Assembly (NCBI RefSeq): GCF_012910955.1
Contig: NZ_WTVQ01000002.1
Coordinates: 62,001-126,000 of the forward strand
Length of the DNA: 64,000 nt
Direction of reading: 5' to 3'
Source of the DNA: Aromatoleum diolicum
GTDB taxonomy: Bacteria; Pseudomonadota; Gammaproteobacteria; Burkholderiales; Rhodocyclaceae
The notes under the pieces were generated by a model. It did not search any database. It was given only the letters and a program-made list of their open reading frames with translations, and was not told where the DNA came from. Both the position numbers and the translations under genes were made by a program. This document shows positions 8,398 to 17,840 of the stretch, piece after piece. Each line of letters starts with the position of its first letter. Position 1 is the first letter of the stretch.

Positions 8398-9486
8398 ATG
8401 CCCAACACCCGAAACCCAAACGCCGTTCGTCTGGAGTTCGCGCCCGGGTCCCTGATTCAAAACAACTTATCGGGTGCGGCCTTCACCGGCGACTGGCTCT
8501 GGGTGGCAGGCGACGAAGCCTGTGGCCTGGACCGCCTGCGCCGGCTCGACGCCGTGGGCCGCGAGGCCTTGCGTTTTGGCGAAGCCCGCGACTTCCCGCT
8601 GGCCGACCTGCTGGACCTGCCCGGTGCGGCCGACGAAGAGGCCGACCTGGAAGGCATGGCGGTGGCCGATGGTTACCTGTGGGTGGTCGGTTCGCATGGC
8701 CTCAAGCGCAAGAACGCCAAACCGGACCGGGACCACGCCGACAACGCCAAGCGGCTGGCGAAGGTGGCGCTCGACAGTAACCGCCGCCTGCTGGCGTGTC
8801 TGCCCATCGAACCCGACGCCCAGGGCGAGCCCTGCCTGGTGCACCAGGCTCAGGACGGCCGGCGGGCATTGCGGCTGAAGGGCGATTCGCAGGCGAACCT
8901 GCTCACCCGCGCGTTAGCCGACGACCCCCACTTCGGGCCCTACATGGCGATCCCGGGCAAGGACAACGGCTTCGACATCGAAGGCCTGGCGGTGGATGGA
9001 CGCCGGCTGCTGCTCGGCCTGCGTGGCCCGGTGCTGCGCGGCTGGTCGGCGTTGCTCGAGATCGAGGTCGAGGCGCGCGACGATCAACTGCGCCTGGTAC
9101 CCCTGGACGACAGCGGCACGCTGCTGCGCAAGCATTTCCTGCAACTCGACGGCCTAGGCGTCCGCGACCTGCACTTCTCTGGCGATGATCTCTATATCCT
9201 CGCCGGTCCGACGATGGTGCTCAACGGCGATATCCGTGTCTTCAAGTGGCCGCTCGCCCGACCCACAATGAAAGCCAACCGGGAACCGGTGCGTTTCGAA
9301 ACGGCGCTGACAGAGTCGGTTTCGCTGCCCCATGGGCGCGGCACGAACCGCGCCGAGGCGATCTGTGACCTGCCGCCCGAAATCGCCGGTGGCAAGCCCC
9401 GCTGGCTGGTGCTCTACGACGCGCCTGGCGCCGATCGCCGGGACGGCGAGCACATTGTCTTCGGCGATCTGCTGCATCATGAATGA
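8398..9486 (+). CDS. DUF3616 family protein
   Basis: 362 aa, recognised as DUF3616-like from repeated blocks such as LSGAAFTGDWLWVAGDEA, ADLEGMAVADGYLWVVGSHG and FDIEGLAVDGRRLLLGLRGP, which look like blades of a beta-propeller. The start at 8398 has a GGAG ribosome-binding site 11 bp upstream. I see no signal peptide, so a cytoplasmic location is likely. It is the first gene of a three-gene overlapping operon: its end overlaps the next start by 8 bp. The partners are a lipid/sphingosine-kinase-like protein and a metallophosphoesterase, which hints at a phospho-compound as substrate or signal. The function is not established. Confidence 0.75.
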   Translation: MPNTRNPNAVRLEFAPGSLIQNNLSGAAFTGDWLWVAGDEACGLDRLRRLDAVGREALRFGEARDFPLADLLDLPGAADEEADLEGMAVADGYLWVVGSHGLKRKNAKPDRDHADNAKRLAKVALDSNRRLLACLPIEPDAQGEPCLVHQAQDGRRALRLKGDSQANLLTRALADDPHFGPYMAIPGKDNGFDIEGLAVDGRRLLLGLRGPVLRGWSALLEIEVEARDDQLRLVPLDDSGTLLRKHFLQLDGLGVRDLHFSGDDLYILAGPTMVLNGDIRVFKWPLARPTMKANREPVRFETALTESVSLPHGRGTNRAEAICDLPPEIAGGKPRWLVLYDAPGADRRDGEHIVFGDLLHHE

Positions 9487-10519
9487 TGGTTCCCAGCCTG
9501 AGTCGTCAGGGACCGACAGCGCGCAGCGCTCCGCGATGTCGGTCCCGCGCCTCGATCCTGCGTCGGCTCTCCTATTCGTGATCAACGACGCTGCGGGAGC
9601 CCTCGACGTTGATGCCAAGCGTGCCGTGATCCAATCGGCCCTCGCGGCGAAAGGGCGCAAGGGCGAACTGTTGACTTGCCGGCCTGCCGAGCTGGCGTGT
9701 GTGGCCACCGAGGCCGCAGCGGCGGCGGTGGCGCGCGGTACGGCTGTGGTCGCCGTCGGCGGCGATGGCAGCCTCAACACGGTGGCCCAGGCCGCACACG
9801 CAGCCGGTTGCGCAATGGGCGTCATCCCGTACGGCACCTTCAATTACTTTGCCAGGACGCACGGCATACCCACCGAACCAGCCGCTGCGGCGCAGCAGCT
9901 GTTGGAAGCGCGCCCGATGCCGGTGCAGGTGGGGGCCATCAACGACCGGGTCTTTCTGGTCAACGCCAGCCTGGGCGTCTACCCCGAACTGTTGCAGGAC
10001 CGCGAGGCCTACAAGGCCCGCTTTGGCCGCAGCCGCTGGGTGGCGTTCGTAGCGGCCTGTGCAACGCTGCTGCGCGCGCAGCGCCGGCTGCGCCTGCACA
10101 TCGAGACGGGTTCCACGGTTCGCGACGTGCAGACCTTGACGCTCTTCGTGGGCAACAACCGGCTGCAGCTGCAACAGTTCGGTGCGGAGCCGGAAGACAC
10201 CCTGCCCGGTACGCCCGGCGACGGCAGCATGGCCGCGCTGATGCTACGGCCCATCGGCACGCTGTCGATGATCGGGCTGATGCTGCACGGGGCGATGGGC
10301 AGGCTGGGGGAAGCCGCCGGCGTGGAAGGCTTCGAGTTCCACCACATGGTGGTGAAGCCCACGCTGGCACCCGGCCGCAAGAAGGTCATGGTGGCGTTCG
10401 ACGGTGAGGTGGCACGCATGCGCGCGCCCATCGACATTCGTGTGCTGGACAAGCCCTTGTACCTGCTCCAGGCCACTGGCGCAGCAGGCACGGCAAACGC
10501 GCCACAGGCTGCGGCATGA
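9479..10519 (+). CDS. Diacylglycerol-kinase-family protein
   Basis: 346 aa from the ATG at 9479, which overlaps the end of the DUF3616 gene; an internal ATG at 9536 is an alternative start. The domain is the DAGK/NAD-kinase-like catalytic fold: the VVAVGGDGSLNTVAQ motif is the nucleotide-binding GGDGT-type signature, with N replacing the usual T region, and VIPYGTFNYFARTHGIP is the second conserved block (GTxNxFAR). The C-terminal half (LTLFVGNNRLQ, HHMVVKPTLAP, VAFDGEVARM) matches the beta-sandwich lipid-binding domain. It probably phosphorylates a lipid or polyol; the substrate cannot be told. Its stop overlaps the next start (ATGA). Confidence 0.82.
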   Translation: MNDGSQPESSGTDSAQRSAMSVPRLDPASALLFVINDAAGALDVDAKRAVIQSALAAKGRKGELLTCRPAELACVATEAAAAAVARGTAVVAVGGDGSLNTVAQAAHAAGCAMGVIPYGTFNYFARTHGIPTEPAAAAQQLLEARPMPVQVGAINDRVFLVNASLGVYPELLQDREAYKARFGRSRWVAFVAACATLLRAQRRLRLHIETGSTVRDVQTLTLFVGNNRLQLQQFGAEPEDTLPGTPGDGSMAALMLRPIGTLSMIGLMLHGAMGRLGEAAGVEGFEFHHMVVKPTLAPGRKKVMVAFDGEVARMRAPIDIRVLDKPLYLLQATGAAGTANAPQAAA

Positions 10520-11307
10520 GTGTCCTGCTGCAGATCTCCGACACCCATTTCGGCACCGAACAGCCGCGCGTGGTCGAGGCCCTGATCGCCCTGGCAGCTC
10601 AGCAGCGGCCGGATGTGGTGGTGCTGTCGGGTGACATCACGCAGCGTGCGCGGCCCGCCCAGTTTCGCGCGGCGAAGGCCTTCGTGGACCGACTGGGGGC
10701 ACCGGTTCTGGCCGTGCCGGGCAACCACGACATCGCGCTGTTCGACCTGTGGGCGCGGCTGACCCGCCCGTACGCGCGCTACGCAAAGGTGTTCGGAGCT
10801 GATCTCGAGCCCGTGCACGCGTCGCAGGATCTGCTGGTCATTGGCGTCAACACCACGCGCGCATGGCGGCACAAGAACGGGGAGGTGTCCACGGAGCAGA
10901 TCGATCGCGTGGCAAACCTGCTGACCGCCGCCAGCCCGCAGCAGTTGCGCGTGGTGGTGGTGCACCAGCCGGCGGCCGTGACCCAGCCTGAGGACCGCTG
11001 CAACCTGTTGCGCGGCCACCATGCCGCCCTGCGGGCCTGGTCGGCCGCCGGGGCCGACCTCGTGTTGGGCGGGCACATTCATCTGCCCTACACGCTGGCG
11101 CCGCACGGTTTGGCGCGGCGACTGTGGGTGCTCCAAGCCGGAACCGCCGTCTCGTCGCGCATACGCCACGAAGCGCCCAATTCGGTGAACATCCTGCGAT
11201 GGGGCGACGCGGGGGACTACTGCCTGATCGAGCAGTGGGACTTTGCGCGCCACGATCAAGCCTTCGTACGCACGGCGGTCACACCCGTACAGCCGGAACG
11301 CGCCTGA
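10516..11307 (+). CDS. Calcineurin-like metallophosphoesterase
   Basis: 263 aa, a member of the calcineurin-like family nearest in layout to CpdA-type cyclic nucleotide phosphodiesterases. All metal-binding motifs are present in order: SDTHFG, LSGDITQRA, VPGNHDI, VVHQP and LGGHIHLP. It has no signal peptide. The start overlaps the stop of the DAGK-like gene by 4 bp, so the three genes 8398-11307 form one coupled unit. The pairing of a lipid/polyol kinase and a phosphoesterase suggests opposing reactions on one substrate, but that is inference. It is convergent with the sigma-54 activator gene. Confidence 0.87.
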   Translation: MSVLLQISDTHFGTEQPRVVEALIALAAQQRPDVVVLSGDITQRARPAQFRAAKAFVDRLGAPVLAVPGNHDIALFDLWARLTRPYARYAKVFGADLEPVHASQDLLVIGVNTTRAWRHKNGEVSTEQIDRVANLLTAASPQQLRVVVVHQPAAVTQPEDRCNLLRGHHAALRAWSAAGADLVLGGHIHLPYTLAPHGLARRLWVLQAGTAVSSRIRHEAPNSVNILRWGDAGDYCLIEQWDFARHDQAFVRTAVTPVQPERA

Positions 11308-11349
11308 TCGCAGGACCGGCAGCCCACTTTCCGTCAGAACGGTGGAGAA

Positions 11350-13032
11350 CTATTCAGACGCGTTGGCGTCCTGTTTCAGGCGGTAGGCAAGCTGACGTCG
11401 CGTAACGCCGAGCAGCCGCGCCGCGTGGGTCAGATTGCCCTTCGCGCGGCGCACTGCCAGTTCCACAAGCCGGCGCTCGTGGGCCTCGAGATCGAAGCCT
11501 TCGTTGAGCAGCGCGTCGTAGAGCCTGCCGCGGTTCGCTTCCACGGCATCACCAATGAAGCCCTCGCGGCCGATCTCGACGCCGTTCTGCGGTTCGGGAG
11601 CACCGGCCGCGAACAGGTGTTCCAGCTCGATCTGACCGCCCGGTTGCGCGAGCAGCACGCCGCGTTCGATGAGGTTTTCCAGTTCGCGCACGTTGCCGGG
11701 CCAGTCTTGCGCGAGCAGCGCCTGCATCGCGCGGTCGGTGATGCCGTCGACCTTCTTGTGATAGGTCGGTGCGTATTTCTCGACCAGGGCCGCGGCCAGC
11801 AGGGGGATGTCGGCCTTGCGCTCGCGTAGCGGCGGGATCGTGACGGGATAGGTTGCGAGCCGGTAATAGAGGTCGGCGCGGAACCGTCCTTCGGCGATGG
11901 CCTGTTGCAGGTTCACGTTGGTCGCGGCGACGAGGCGCACATTCACCTTGCGCGTCTGGTCGTCGCCCAGCCGTTCGATCTCGCCGGTCTGCAGCACGCG
12001 CAGCAGCTTCACCTGTGCGGCGGGCGACAGGTCGCCCACTTCGTCGAGGAACAATGTGCCGCCGTTGGCGCGCTCGAATCGCCCTTGGCGCGAATGCTGC
12101 GCGCCCGTGTAGGCGCCCTTCTGCACGCCGAAGAGTTCCGATTCGATGAGGTCGTGCGGGATCGCGGCGCAGTTGATCGCGACGAAGGGCTGGTCCGCGC
12201 GGTCGCTGTGCTCGTGCAGCCAGCGCGCGAACATCTCCTTGCCGACGCCGGTCTCCCCGAGCAACAGCACGCTGATCGGGCTCTTCGCGGCCTTGCTGAC
12301 GAGATCGAACGCGGTGCGGAATCCCGGCGCGCTGCCGACGAGCCGGCCGGTAGGGGCCTGCTGCGCGGACAGGGTGGCCTTCAGCTGCTTGACGTCGTCC
12401 TGCAACTGGCGGAGCTTGCATTCGACGTTGTCGGGCTGGAAGTAGTCGAGATAATCGTCGTCGAACTTCCACGCCTCGGCGGGCTTGCCGACGATGAAAC
12501 AACGCGGGTCGCCGCGCCCGGTGCATTCCATCTCGCGAAACACGATGAAGCGCTTGAGGAAATAGCTGGTGTAGCCGGAGGCATAGCCGACGAGGCTCCA
12601 GCACGCGACGTCTTCGCCGACGCCGAAGTGCTGGACGTGCGACTCGGCTTCCCACGAGTTCTGCCATTCGACCTCGCCGAAGAAGGTGCCGGCCTCCCAG
12701 TCGATCTTCGCGTCGACGATGGTCGCTTTCACCAGACCTTCAAAGGCGTGGAGCTCCGGGCCGATCTGGAACGCCTCGTAGGGGTTGAGCTGATTCGAGA
12801 GCTTGTAGGCGAGCTCCGCGTCATGGCGGCCGGAGGCGAAGCCCATGCGCAGCAGCACGCCCTTCGCCCGCTTGGCGCCGAGCGAGTCGAACAGTTCCTT
12901 GCGCAGCGCACCGAAGGCCTGCGCGTGGAACATCAGCATGCGGTTCTCGCCAAGCCAGATGTGCCCGCTCTCGAGGTTGAAGCGCAGCCGCGAGCGCAGG
13001 TTGAACTGCTCGATCAGCTTCTCGTGTTGCAT
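11350..13032 (-). CDS. XylR/DmpR-type sigma-54-dependent activator
   Basis: Bacterial enhancer-binding protein, 560 aa. The start at 13032 (MQHEKLIEQFNLRSRL) has a GAGGAG ribosome-binding site and begins at the XylR N-terminal sensor domain (about 1-115). A V4R-type domain follows (about 120-200, with CTGRGDPRCFIVGK, a Cys-containing segment). The AAA domain has Walker A GETGVGKE near residue 257, GAYTGA (the sigma-54 contact loop) near 305, and FLDEVGDL as Walker B. A Fis-type helix-turn-helix (AARLLGVTRRQLAYRLK) ends the protein. This domain set is that of activators that sense aromatic effectors directly. It lies downstream of, and on the same strand as, the RND/DUF1329 cluster, its likely target. 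Confidence 0.93.
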   Translation of the reverse strand: MQHEKLIEQFNLRSRLRFNLESGHIWLGENRMLMFHAQAFGALRKELFDSLGAKRAKGVLLRMGFASGRHDAELAYKLSNQLNPYEAFQIGPELHAFEGLVKATIVDAKIDWEAGTFFGEVEWQNSWEAESHVQHFGVGEDVACWSLVGYASGYTSYFLKRFIVFREMECTGRGDPRCFIVGKPAEAWKFDDDYLDYFQPDNVECKLRQLQDDVKQLKATLSAQQAPTGRLVGSAPGFRTAFDLVSKAAKSPISVLLLGETGVGKEMFARWLHEHSDRADQPFVAINCAAIPHDLIESELFGVQKGAYTGAQHSRQGRFERANGGTLFLDEVGDLSPAAQVKLLRVLQTGEIERLGDDQTRKVNVRLVAATNVNLQQAIAEGRFRADLYYRLATYPVTIPPLRERKADIPLLAAALVEKYAPTYHKKVDGITDRAMQALLAQDWPGNVRELENLIERGVLLAQPGGQIELEHLFAAGAPEPQNGVEIGREGFIGDAVEANRGRLYDALLNEGFDLEAHERRLVELAVRRAKGNLTHAARLLGVTRRQLAYRLKQDANASE

Positions 13033-13105
13033 CCGGACGTCTCTCCTCGCCGTGTGGGGGCGTCGTTCAAGCGCTGCCCTCTCGTTGGTATTGATCATTT
13101 TCAAG

Positions 13106-14137
13106 CTACTGCCAATTATCCCCCGCTGCAGTGACATTCATCAGCTTCGCGAAGCGCTTTTTGAAACCTTCGTCGTATTCGCCGCCGACGCGGGAGTCGC
13201 CGTTTTCACGGAAGGCCTGCTCCACTTCCCGCCAGTCCTCGTCGCTGAGGTGCTCCAGCGCCGCAGGCAGGATGATCTCTTCCTCGGTGTTGAGGTGGCG
13301 CCACTGCGATTCGATGAAGGCATCGACCGCCAGGGCGAGCGTGGCAAGGCCGGAACGATCGCTGCGGCAGCGCTCCACGGCGGCCTCGACATCGGCGACG
13401 ATCGCGCCGCCCTCCTCGTGCTCGCGGCGCAGCACCGCGAGGGTCTCGTCCGCGTCGCGGGTGCGTGCCGCGAGCTTGCTGAACAGAAACCGCTCTTCCT
13501 TCGGATGGTGCAGCACCTCGGGAAAAACCTTGATGTAGTGCAGCAGGGCGGCGATGAAATCGAGGTCCGGCAGGGTGTCGCGCTCGCGCGCCTCGCGCAT
13601 CGCTGCGCGCAGCCCGGCGAGCACGGACGCGATCGAGCGATGCTCGTCCTGGATGATGCCGATTGCCGCCCGCGCCGCGCCCGCAGGCGCGTTGCGCTCG
13701 ACGGTCGCGACCAGCACCGGCAGGCGCGCGTGGGCCAGCACTTTCTGCGTCTGCGAACCGGGAACGAACGCCTGCAGCCCGCGCCGGCCATGCGAGGCCA
13801 TGAAGATCAGGTCGCAGCCGCGCTCTTCCGCGACCTGCAGGATCAGCTCCCACGGCCGCGCCCCGGTACGCACGACGGTGTCGCACCGCAGTTCCACCTG
13901 CCCCGCGGCGGCCTTGGCCTTGGCGAGGATGGCGTAGGCGTCGCCCGCGGCCTCATCAATATAGTCCTGCGGCGCCAGCGTGCGCTGCAACGCGCCCTCG
14001 CCGCTCGCGCCGAAATCCTCGCGGGCGGTAAAGAAGGTGATGCGCGCGCCCAGCGTCCGGGCGAACTCGACCGACTGGGTGACGAGATTCGTTGCCAGCT
14101 CGGAACCATCGAGCGGCACCAGCAAATGACGGTACAT
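13106..14137 (-). CDS. Universal stress protein fused to hemerythrin-like domain
   Basis: 343 aa with two domains. Residues 1-145 form a UspA-like fold (MYRHLLVPLDGSELA at the start and MASHGRRG with the ATP-loop-like GSQTQKVL after it). Residues 160-330 form a hemerythrin/HHE helical bundle with the expected His and Glu ligands: DEHRS, LLHYIKVFPEVLHHPKEE, RREHEEG and HLNTEEEIILP. Hemerythrin-like domains bind a di-iron site and sense or store O2 or NO. The C-terminal half is clearly related to the stand-alone hemerythrin protein at 34077. The gene lies 24 bp downstream of the RND exporter on the same strand and 73 bp before the activator. Confidence 0.88.
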   Translation of the reverse strand: MYRHLLVPLDGSELATNLVTQSVEFARTLGARITFFTAREDFGASGEGALQRTLAPQDYIDEAAGDAYAILAKAKAAAGQVELRCDTVVRTGARPWELILQVAEERGCDLIFMASHGRRGLQAFVPGSQTQKVLAHARLPVLVATVERNAPAGAARAAIGIIQDEHRSIASVLAGLRAAMREARERDTLPDLDFIAALLHYIKVFPEVLHHPKEERFLFSKLAARTRDADETLAVLRREHEEGGAIVADVEAAVERCRSDRSGLATLALAVDAFIESQWRHLNTEEEIILPAALEHLSDEDWREVEQAFRENGDSRVGGEYDEGFKKRFAKLMNVTAAGDNWQ

Positions 14138-14161
14138 GTTCAGTCTCCCTGGGGCTCAGTG

Positions 14162-16561
14162 TCAGATGGCGACGGTTTTCTTCGGACGCAGCAGGAAATG
14201 GCCCAGTGCCGGCAGCAGGATCAGGGCGCCGAGCATGTTCCACACGAACATGAAGGCGAGCAGGATGCCCATGTCGGCCTGGAACTTGATCGGCGAGAAC
14301 GTCCAGGTCGCGACCGCGATGCCCAGCGTGATTCCGGTCAGCACGACGACCTTGCCGGTGAAGAGCAGCGCCTTGTAGTACGCCTCCGACAGGCTCATGC
14401 CGTGCTTGAGTTGCGCGAGCGTGACCGTCATGACATACAGCGCGTAGTCGACGCCGATGCCGACGCCGAGTGCGATCACCGGCAGGGTCGCGACCTTGAC
14501 GCCGATGTTGAGCCACACCATCAGCGCCTCGCACAGCACCGAGGTCAGCATCAGCGGCAGCACGGCGCAGATCACCGCGCGCCACGAACGGAAGGTGATG
14601 AACGCGAGGATGATCACGGCCGCATAGACGAGGAACAGCATCTCGACGTTGGCCTTGCGCACGACGATGTTGGTCGCGGCCTCGATGCCGGCGTTGCCGG
14701 CAGCATTGAGGAAGCGGATCTCGTCGCTGCCGTGCTGCGCGGCGAAGGCCTCGACCGTGTTCACGACGCTCGTCAGCGTGTCGGCCTTGTGATCCTTCAG
14801 GTAGACATACACCGTCGTCAGGTCGCAGTTCTGGTTGAAGAGTTCGCGCGGGGCGCGGGTGATGATCGCGTTCAGCATGTCCTGCGAGCGCGGGATCTCG
14901 AACCACTTCAGGCTGCCTTCGTTCATGCCGGCGTGCGACACCTTCGCGAGGCCGGCGAGCGAGCTTGTCGCCTCGACGCCCGGCAGCTGCTGCAGCTCGC
15001 GTTCGAGCGCGTCGACCGACATCAGCGTGTCGTAATGCGCGCAGGCGTACTGCGGCGTCTTCACCATGACGATGTACACGTCGCTGCTCGCCGCATAGTT
15101 GGCCACCATGAAGGCGTTGTCGCGGTTGTAGCGCGAATCGGCGCGCAGTTCGGGGGCGCCCGGGTCGGTGTCGCCGATCTTGAGCTGGAAGCTGGTGGCC
15201 AGGCCCACGACGCCCATCACGACACCCGCAGCGACGGCGATGGTCGCCCATTTGCGCTGGGTGAAAAGGTCGAGGAAGGCCCAGAACGCGTGCTTGCCGT
15301 GCCCCGAGTCGTTCGCTTCCATCGTCTCGGCACGCAGGCTGCGCTCGGCGGCGACCGGACTCACGCCGGTGTAGGACAGCAGGATCGGCAGCAGCACGAG
15401 GTTGGTGAAGATCAGCACCGCGACGCCGATGCTCGCGGTGACGGCCAGATCCTGGATGACCTGGATGTCGATCACCATCAGCACCGCGAAACCCACCGCG
15501 TCGGCGAGCAGCGCGGTCATCCCGGCGAGGAACAGCCGCCGGAAGGTGTAGCGCGCGGCGACGAGCTTGTGCGTGCCGCGGCCGATGTCCTGCATGATGC
15601 CATTCATCTTCTGCGCGCCGTGACTCATGCCGATCGCGAAGACCAGGAAGGGCACCAGCACCGAATAGGGATCGAGCTCGTAGCCCAGCGTGGGCAGCAG
15701 CCCGAGCAGCCACACCACCGCGATCATCGAACACAGCACCACGAGCAGCGTGCTGCGCAGGCAGCGCGTGTACCAGTACAGCACCGCGGTGCAGATGGCG
15801 ATGGCGATCGCGAAGAAGACCATCACCTGCTGCAGGCCGGCAAGGAGATCGCCGACGACCTTGGCGAAGCCGGTGACATGAATGCTGACGCGGTCGTTCT
15901 CATACTTCGCGCGCAGTTCCTCGATGCGCTCGGAGAGCTGCGCGTAGTCGATGCGCGCCCCGGTTTCGGCGATCTTTTCCTGCAGCGGCACGAGCACGAT
16001 GCTGGACTTGTAGTTGGCGGCGACGAGCTGGCCGATCTCGCCCGAGCGTTCGACGTTGAGTCGCACCTGCTCGAGGCTGTCGGGCGAGCCGTCGTAGTCA
16101 TCCGGCACCACCGGGCCGCCGTCGAGGCCGTCCTCGGTCACGCCGGTCCAGCGCACCGCCGGCGTCCACAGCGATTTCATGTAGGGGCGATCGACGCCAG
16201 GCAGCAGGAAGAGCTCGTCGTTGATCTTGCGCACCGTGTCGAGATAGTCGGCGTCGAAGATCGTCCCTTCCTTCGCTTCCACCGCGATGCGCAGCGTGTT
16301 GCCCATCCCGGCGAGCTGGCTGCGGTTCTCGAGGAAGTTCGCGATGTACGGATGCCCGGTGGGGATCATCTTCTCGAACGCCGCGTTCAGCGACAGCCCG
16401 AGCGATTGATAGCCGAGCGCGAGCGTCGTGATCAGGCACAGCACGACGATCACGAGGCGGTTGTTGAACAGCAGCCGTTCGCCGAGCGAACCGGAGCGTG
16501 AGTCGAAGGCCGCGAGGTCGCCGATGACGACGCCTGCGGGCATGGCGTGAGCGTGGCTCAT
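14162..16561 (-). CDS. RND-superfamily exporter (MMPL/HpnN-like)
   Basis: Inner-membrane proton-driven transporter, 799 aa, of the compact single-chain RND group that includes hydrophobe and hopanoid exporters. The layout is the family one: a TM helix near residue 40 (LVIVVLCLITTLALGYQSLG), a periplasmic domain to about 230, a block of five to six TM helices (VFFAIAIAICTAVLYW, LLVVLCSMIAVVWLLGLLP, VLVPFLVFAIGMSHGAQK), then the same pattern repeated from about 410 to the end. The family-specific segment FLVFAIGMSHGAQKMN is seen in the first TM block. Its start overlaps the stop of the YCF48-like gene by 4 bp. It is probably the pump of a trans-envelope system with DUF1329 and DUF1302 partners. 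Confidence 0.9.
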   Translation of the reverse strand: MSHAHAMPAGVVIGDLAAFDSRSGSLGERLLFNNRLVIVVLCLITTLALGYQSLGLSLNAAFEKMIPTGHPYIANFLENRSQLAGMGNTLRIAVEAKEGTIFDADYLDTVRKINDELFLLPGVDRPYMKSLWTPAVRWTGVTEDGLDGGPVVPDDYDGSPDSLEQVRLNVERSGEIGQLVAANYKSSIVLVPLQEKIAETGARIDYAQLSERIEELRAKYENDRVSIHVTGFAKVVGDLLAGLQQVMVFFAIAIAICTAVLYWYTRCLRSTLLVVLCSMIAVVWLLGLLPTLGYELDPYSVLVPFLVFAIGMSHGAQKMNGIMQDIGRGTHKLVAARYTFRRLFLAGMTALLADAVGFAVLMVIDIQVIQDLAVTASIGVAVLIFTNLVLLPILLSYTGVSPVAAERSLRAETMEANDSGHGKHAFWAFLDLFTQRKWATIAVAAGVVMGVVGLATSFQLKIGDTDPGAPELRADSRYNRDNAFMVANYAASSDVYIVMVKTPQYACAHYDTLMSVDALERELQQLPGVEATSSLAGLAKVSHAGMNEGSLKWFEIPRSQDMLNAIITRAPRELFNQNCDLTTVYVYLKDHKADTLTSVVNTVEAFAAQHGSDEIRFLNAAGNAGIEAATNIVVRKANVEMLFLVYAAVIILAFITFRSWRAVICAVLPLMLTSVLCEALMVWLNIGVKVATLPVIALGVGIGVDYALYVMTVTLAQLKHGMSLSEAYYKALLFTGKVVVLTGITLGIAVATWTFSPIKFQADMGILLAFMFVWNMLGALILLPALGHFLLRPKKTVAI

Positions 16562-17703
16562 TTTTTTACTTCCGCAACGAGGAATTCCGGCTCGATGCGC
16601 GTGAGTCCGCGCGGTCCGGAAAGAATCAGGGCGCCGTCGGCGGCCTGCACGAGACCGGTGAGACCGGAGGTGGGTGCAACGGTCAGCGCGACGAGGCTGC
16701 GTCCGCCGTCCGTGCTGCGCAGCAGACGCCCGCTCGCGTCACCGAGGATGATCGAGTCGTCGGCCAGCGTGCGGCCCGCGGCGAGCGTCACCGGCTGTCC
16801 GGCGTCGATGCGCTCCCAGCTCGCCCCGCCGTCGGCACTGCGCCAGGCGTTGCCACGCAGGCCGAATGCGAGGAGCGTGTCGCTGCGCGTGCGCAGCGCG
16901 CCGAACCAGGTGCCGGCATACGGGGTCGCGAGCGCGCTGAAGGCGCTGCCGCCATCGGTCGAGCGGAACAGCGCGCCCTGCTCGCCCGCGACGAGGAGCG
17001 CATTCGCATCGCCACGCACCTGATACAGGTGCTTGCCGCGCGGATTGGGGATCGTCCCCATCAACGAGGTCCAGCTCTTGCCGCCATCCTTCGTGGCCAG
17101 CGCGAGGCCGTAGGCACCGACCACCCAGCCGCGCTCGGCGTCCGCGAAATGTACGCCGAGGAAAGGCTTGTCCGGGCCGTCGGCGACCAGTCCCTCGGCC
17201 TCGCGCAGCCGGCGCGCGGCGGCATCGCGATTGCCGGCGTCGAGATTGCCGCCCTCGCTCTCGCCGGCGCGCTTCCGCGCATCCTCCACAACCACCTGGG
17301 CCGCGAGCTTGCCGTCGAGCTGACGCGCCCAGGTTTCACCGCCGTCCGCGCTGTGCAGCACGACCCCGCTGTGCCCCACCGCCCACCCGAGTTGCGCGGT
17401 GGGGAAATGCACGTCGGTCAGCGCGACGCTCACCGGCACGCGGCGCGCTTGGCGCCAGTTGCGGCCATGGTCGTCGGACAACAGCACGTTGCCATGCTCG
17501 CCGACCGCGACCAGGCGATCACCGGCACGCGTGACCGCGAGCTGGAGCGAGCGCACTGCACGCGCATTGACCGGGGCAGGCAGGTCGAGGAGATCGGAAA
17601 TGGGGGCCGCCAGCGCGCCGCCGACACCGCCCAGGCAGGCGATGGCCAGGATTGCGGCGGTGAGCGCGGTGCGTCGGGTGCTGGGAAGATTTGGGCGCAT
17701 CAT
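16558..17703 (-). CDS. YCF48-like periplasmic beta-propeller protein
   Basis: 381 aa from an ATG at 17703 (a second ATG follows immediately). An N-terminal signal peptide is visible: basic STRRT, hydrophobic ALTAAILAIACLGGVGG, then ALAAP. The mature part has at least six Asp-box/BNR-type repeats (SDDHGRNW, SADGGETW, TKDGGKSW, STDGGSAF, SADGGASW, STDGGRSL), which form a propeller related to the photosystem II assembly factor YCF48. In non-photosynthetic bacteria such proteins occur beside RND exporters and DUF1329/DUF1302 genes, as here. The role may be as a scaffold for the exporter; that is inference. It is coupled to the RND gene by ATGA overlap. Confidence 0.87.
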   Translation of the reverse strand: MMRPNLPSTRRTALTAAILAIACLGGVGGALAAPISDLLDLPAPVNARAVRSLQLAVTRAGDRLVAVGEHGNVLLSDDHGRNWRQARRVPVSVALTDVHFPTAQLGWAVGHSGVVLHSADGGETWARQLDGKLAAQVVVEDARKRAGESEGGNLDAGNRDAAARRLREAEGLVADGPDKPFLGVHFADAERGWVVGAYGLALATKDGGKSWTSLMGTIPNPRGKHLYQVRGDANALLVAGEQGALFRSTDGGSAFSALATPYAGTWFGALRTRSDTLLAFGLRGNAWRSADGGASWERIDAGQPVTLAAGRTLADDSIILGDASGRLLRSTDGGRSLVALTVAPTSGLTGLVQAADGALILSGPRGLTRIEPEFLVAEVKK

Positions 17704-17840
17704 CGGTACTCGGTTCGACAACGATCCCGCGCGTCGCCATACGGCGACGGGCGAAGGATCGGACATGCAGGAGAGCGGAATCCGGCCCCGGGAGGAAAAA
17801 AGGGGACGAAATCAGGGCCGGATCCGCAAGCGGGAGAGGA

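Noticed and set aside
12845-16501. Open frame of 1218 codons on the plus strand across the RND and USP-hemerythrin genes
   Set aside because: Antisense shadow of proven genes; composition is low-complexity (repeated HRQ, RDD) and no domain is visible.
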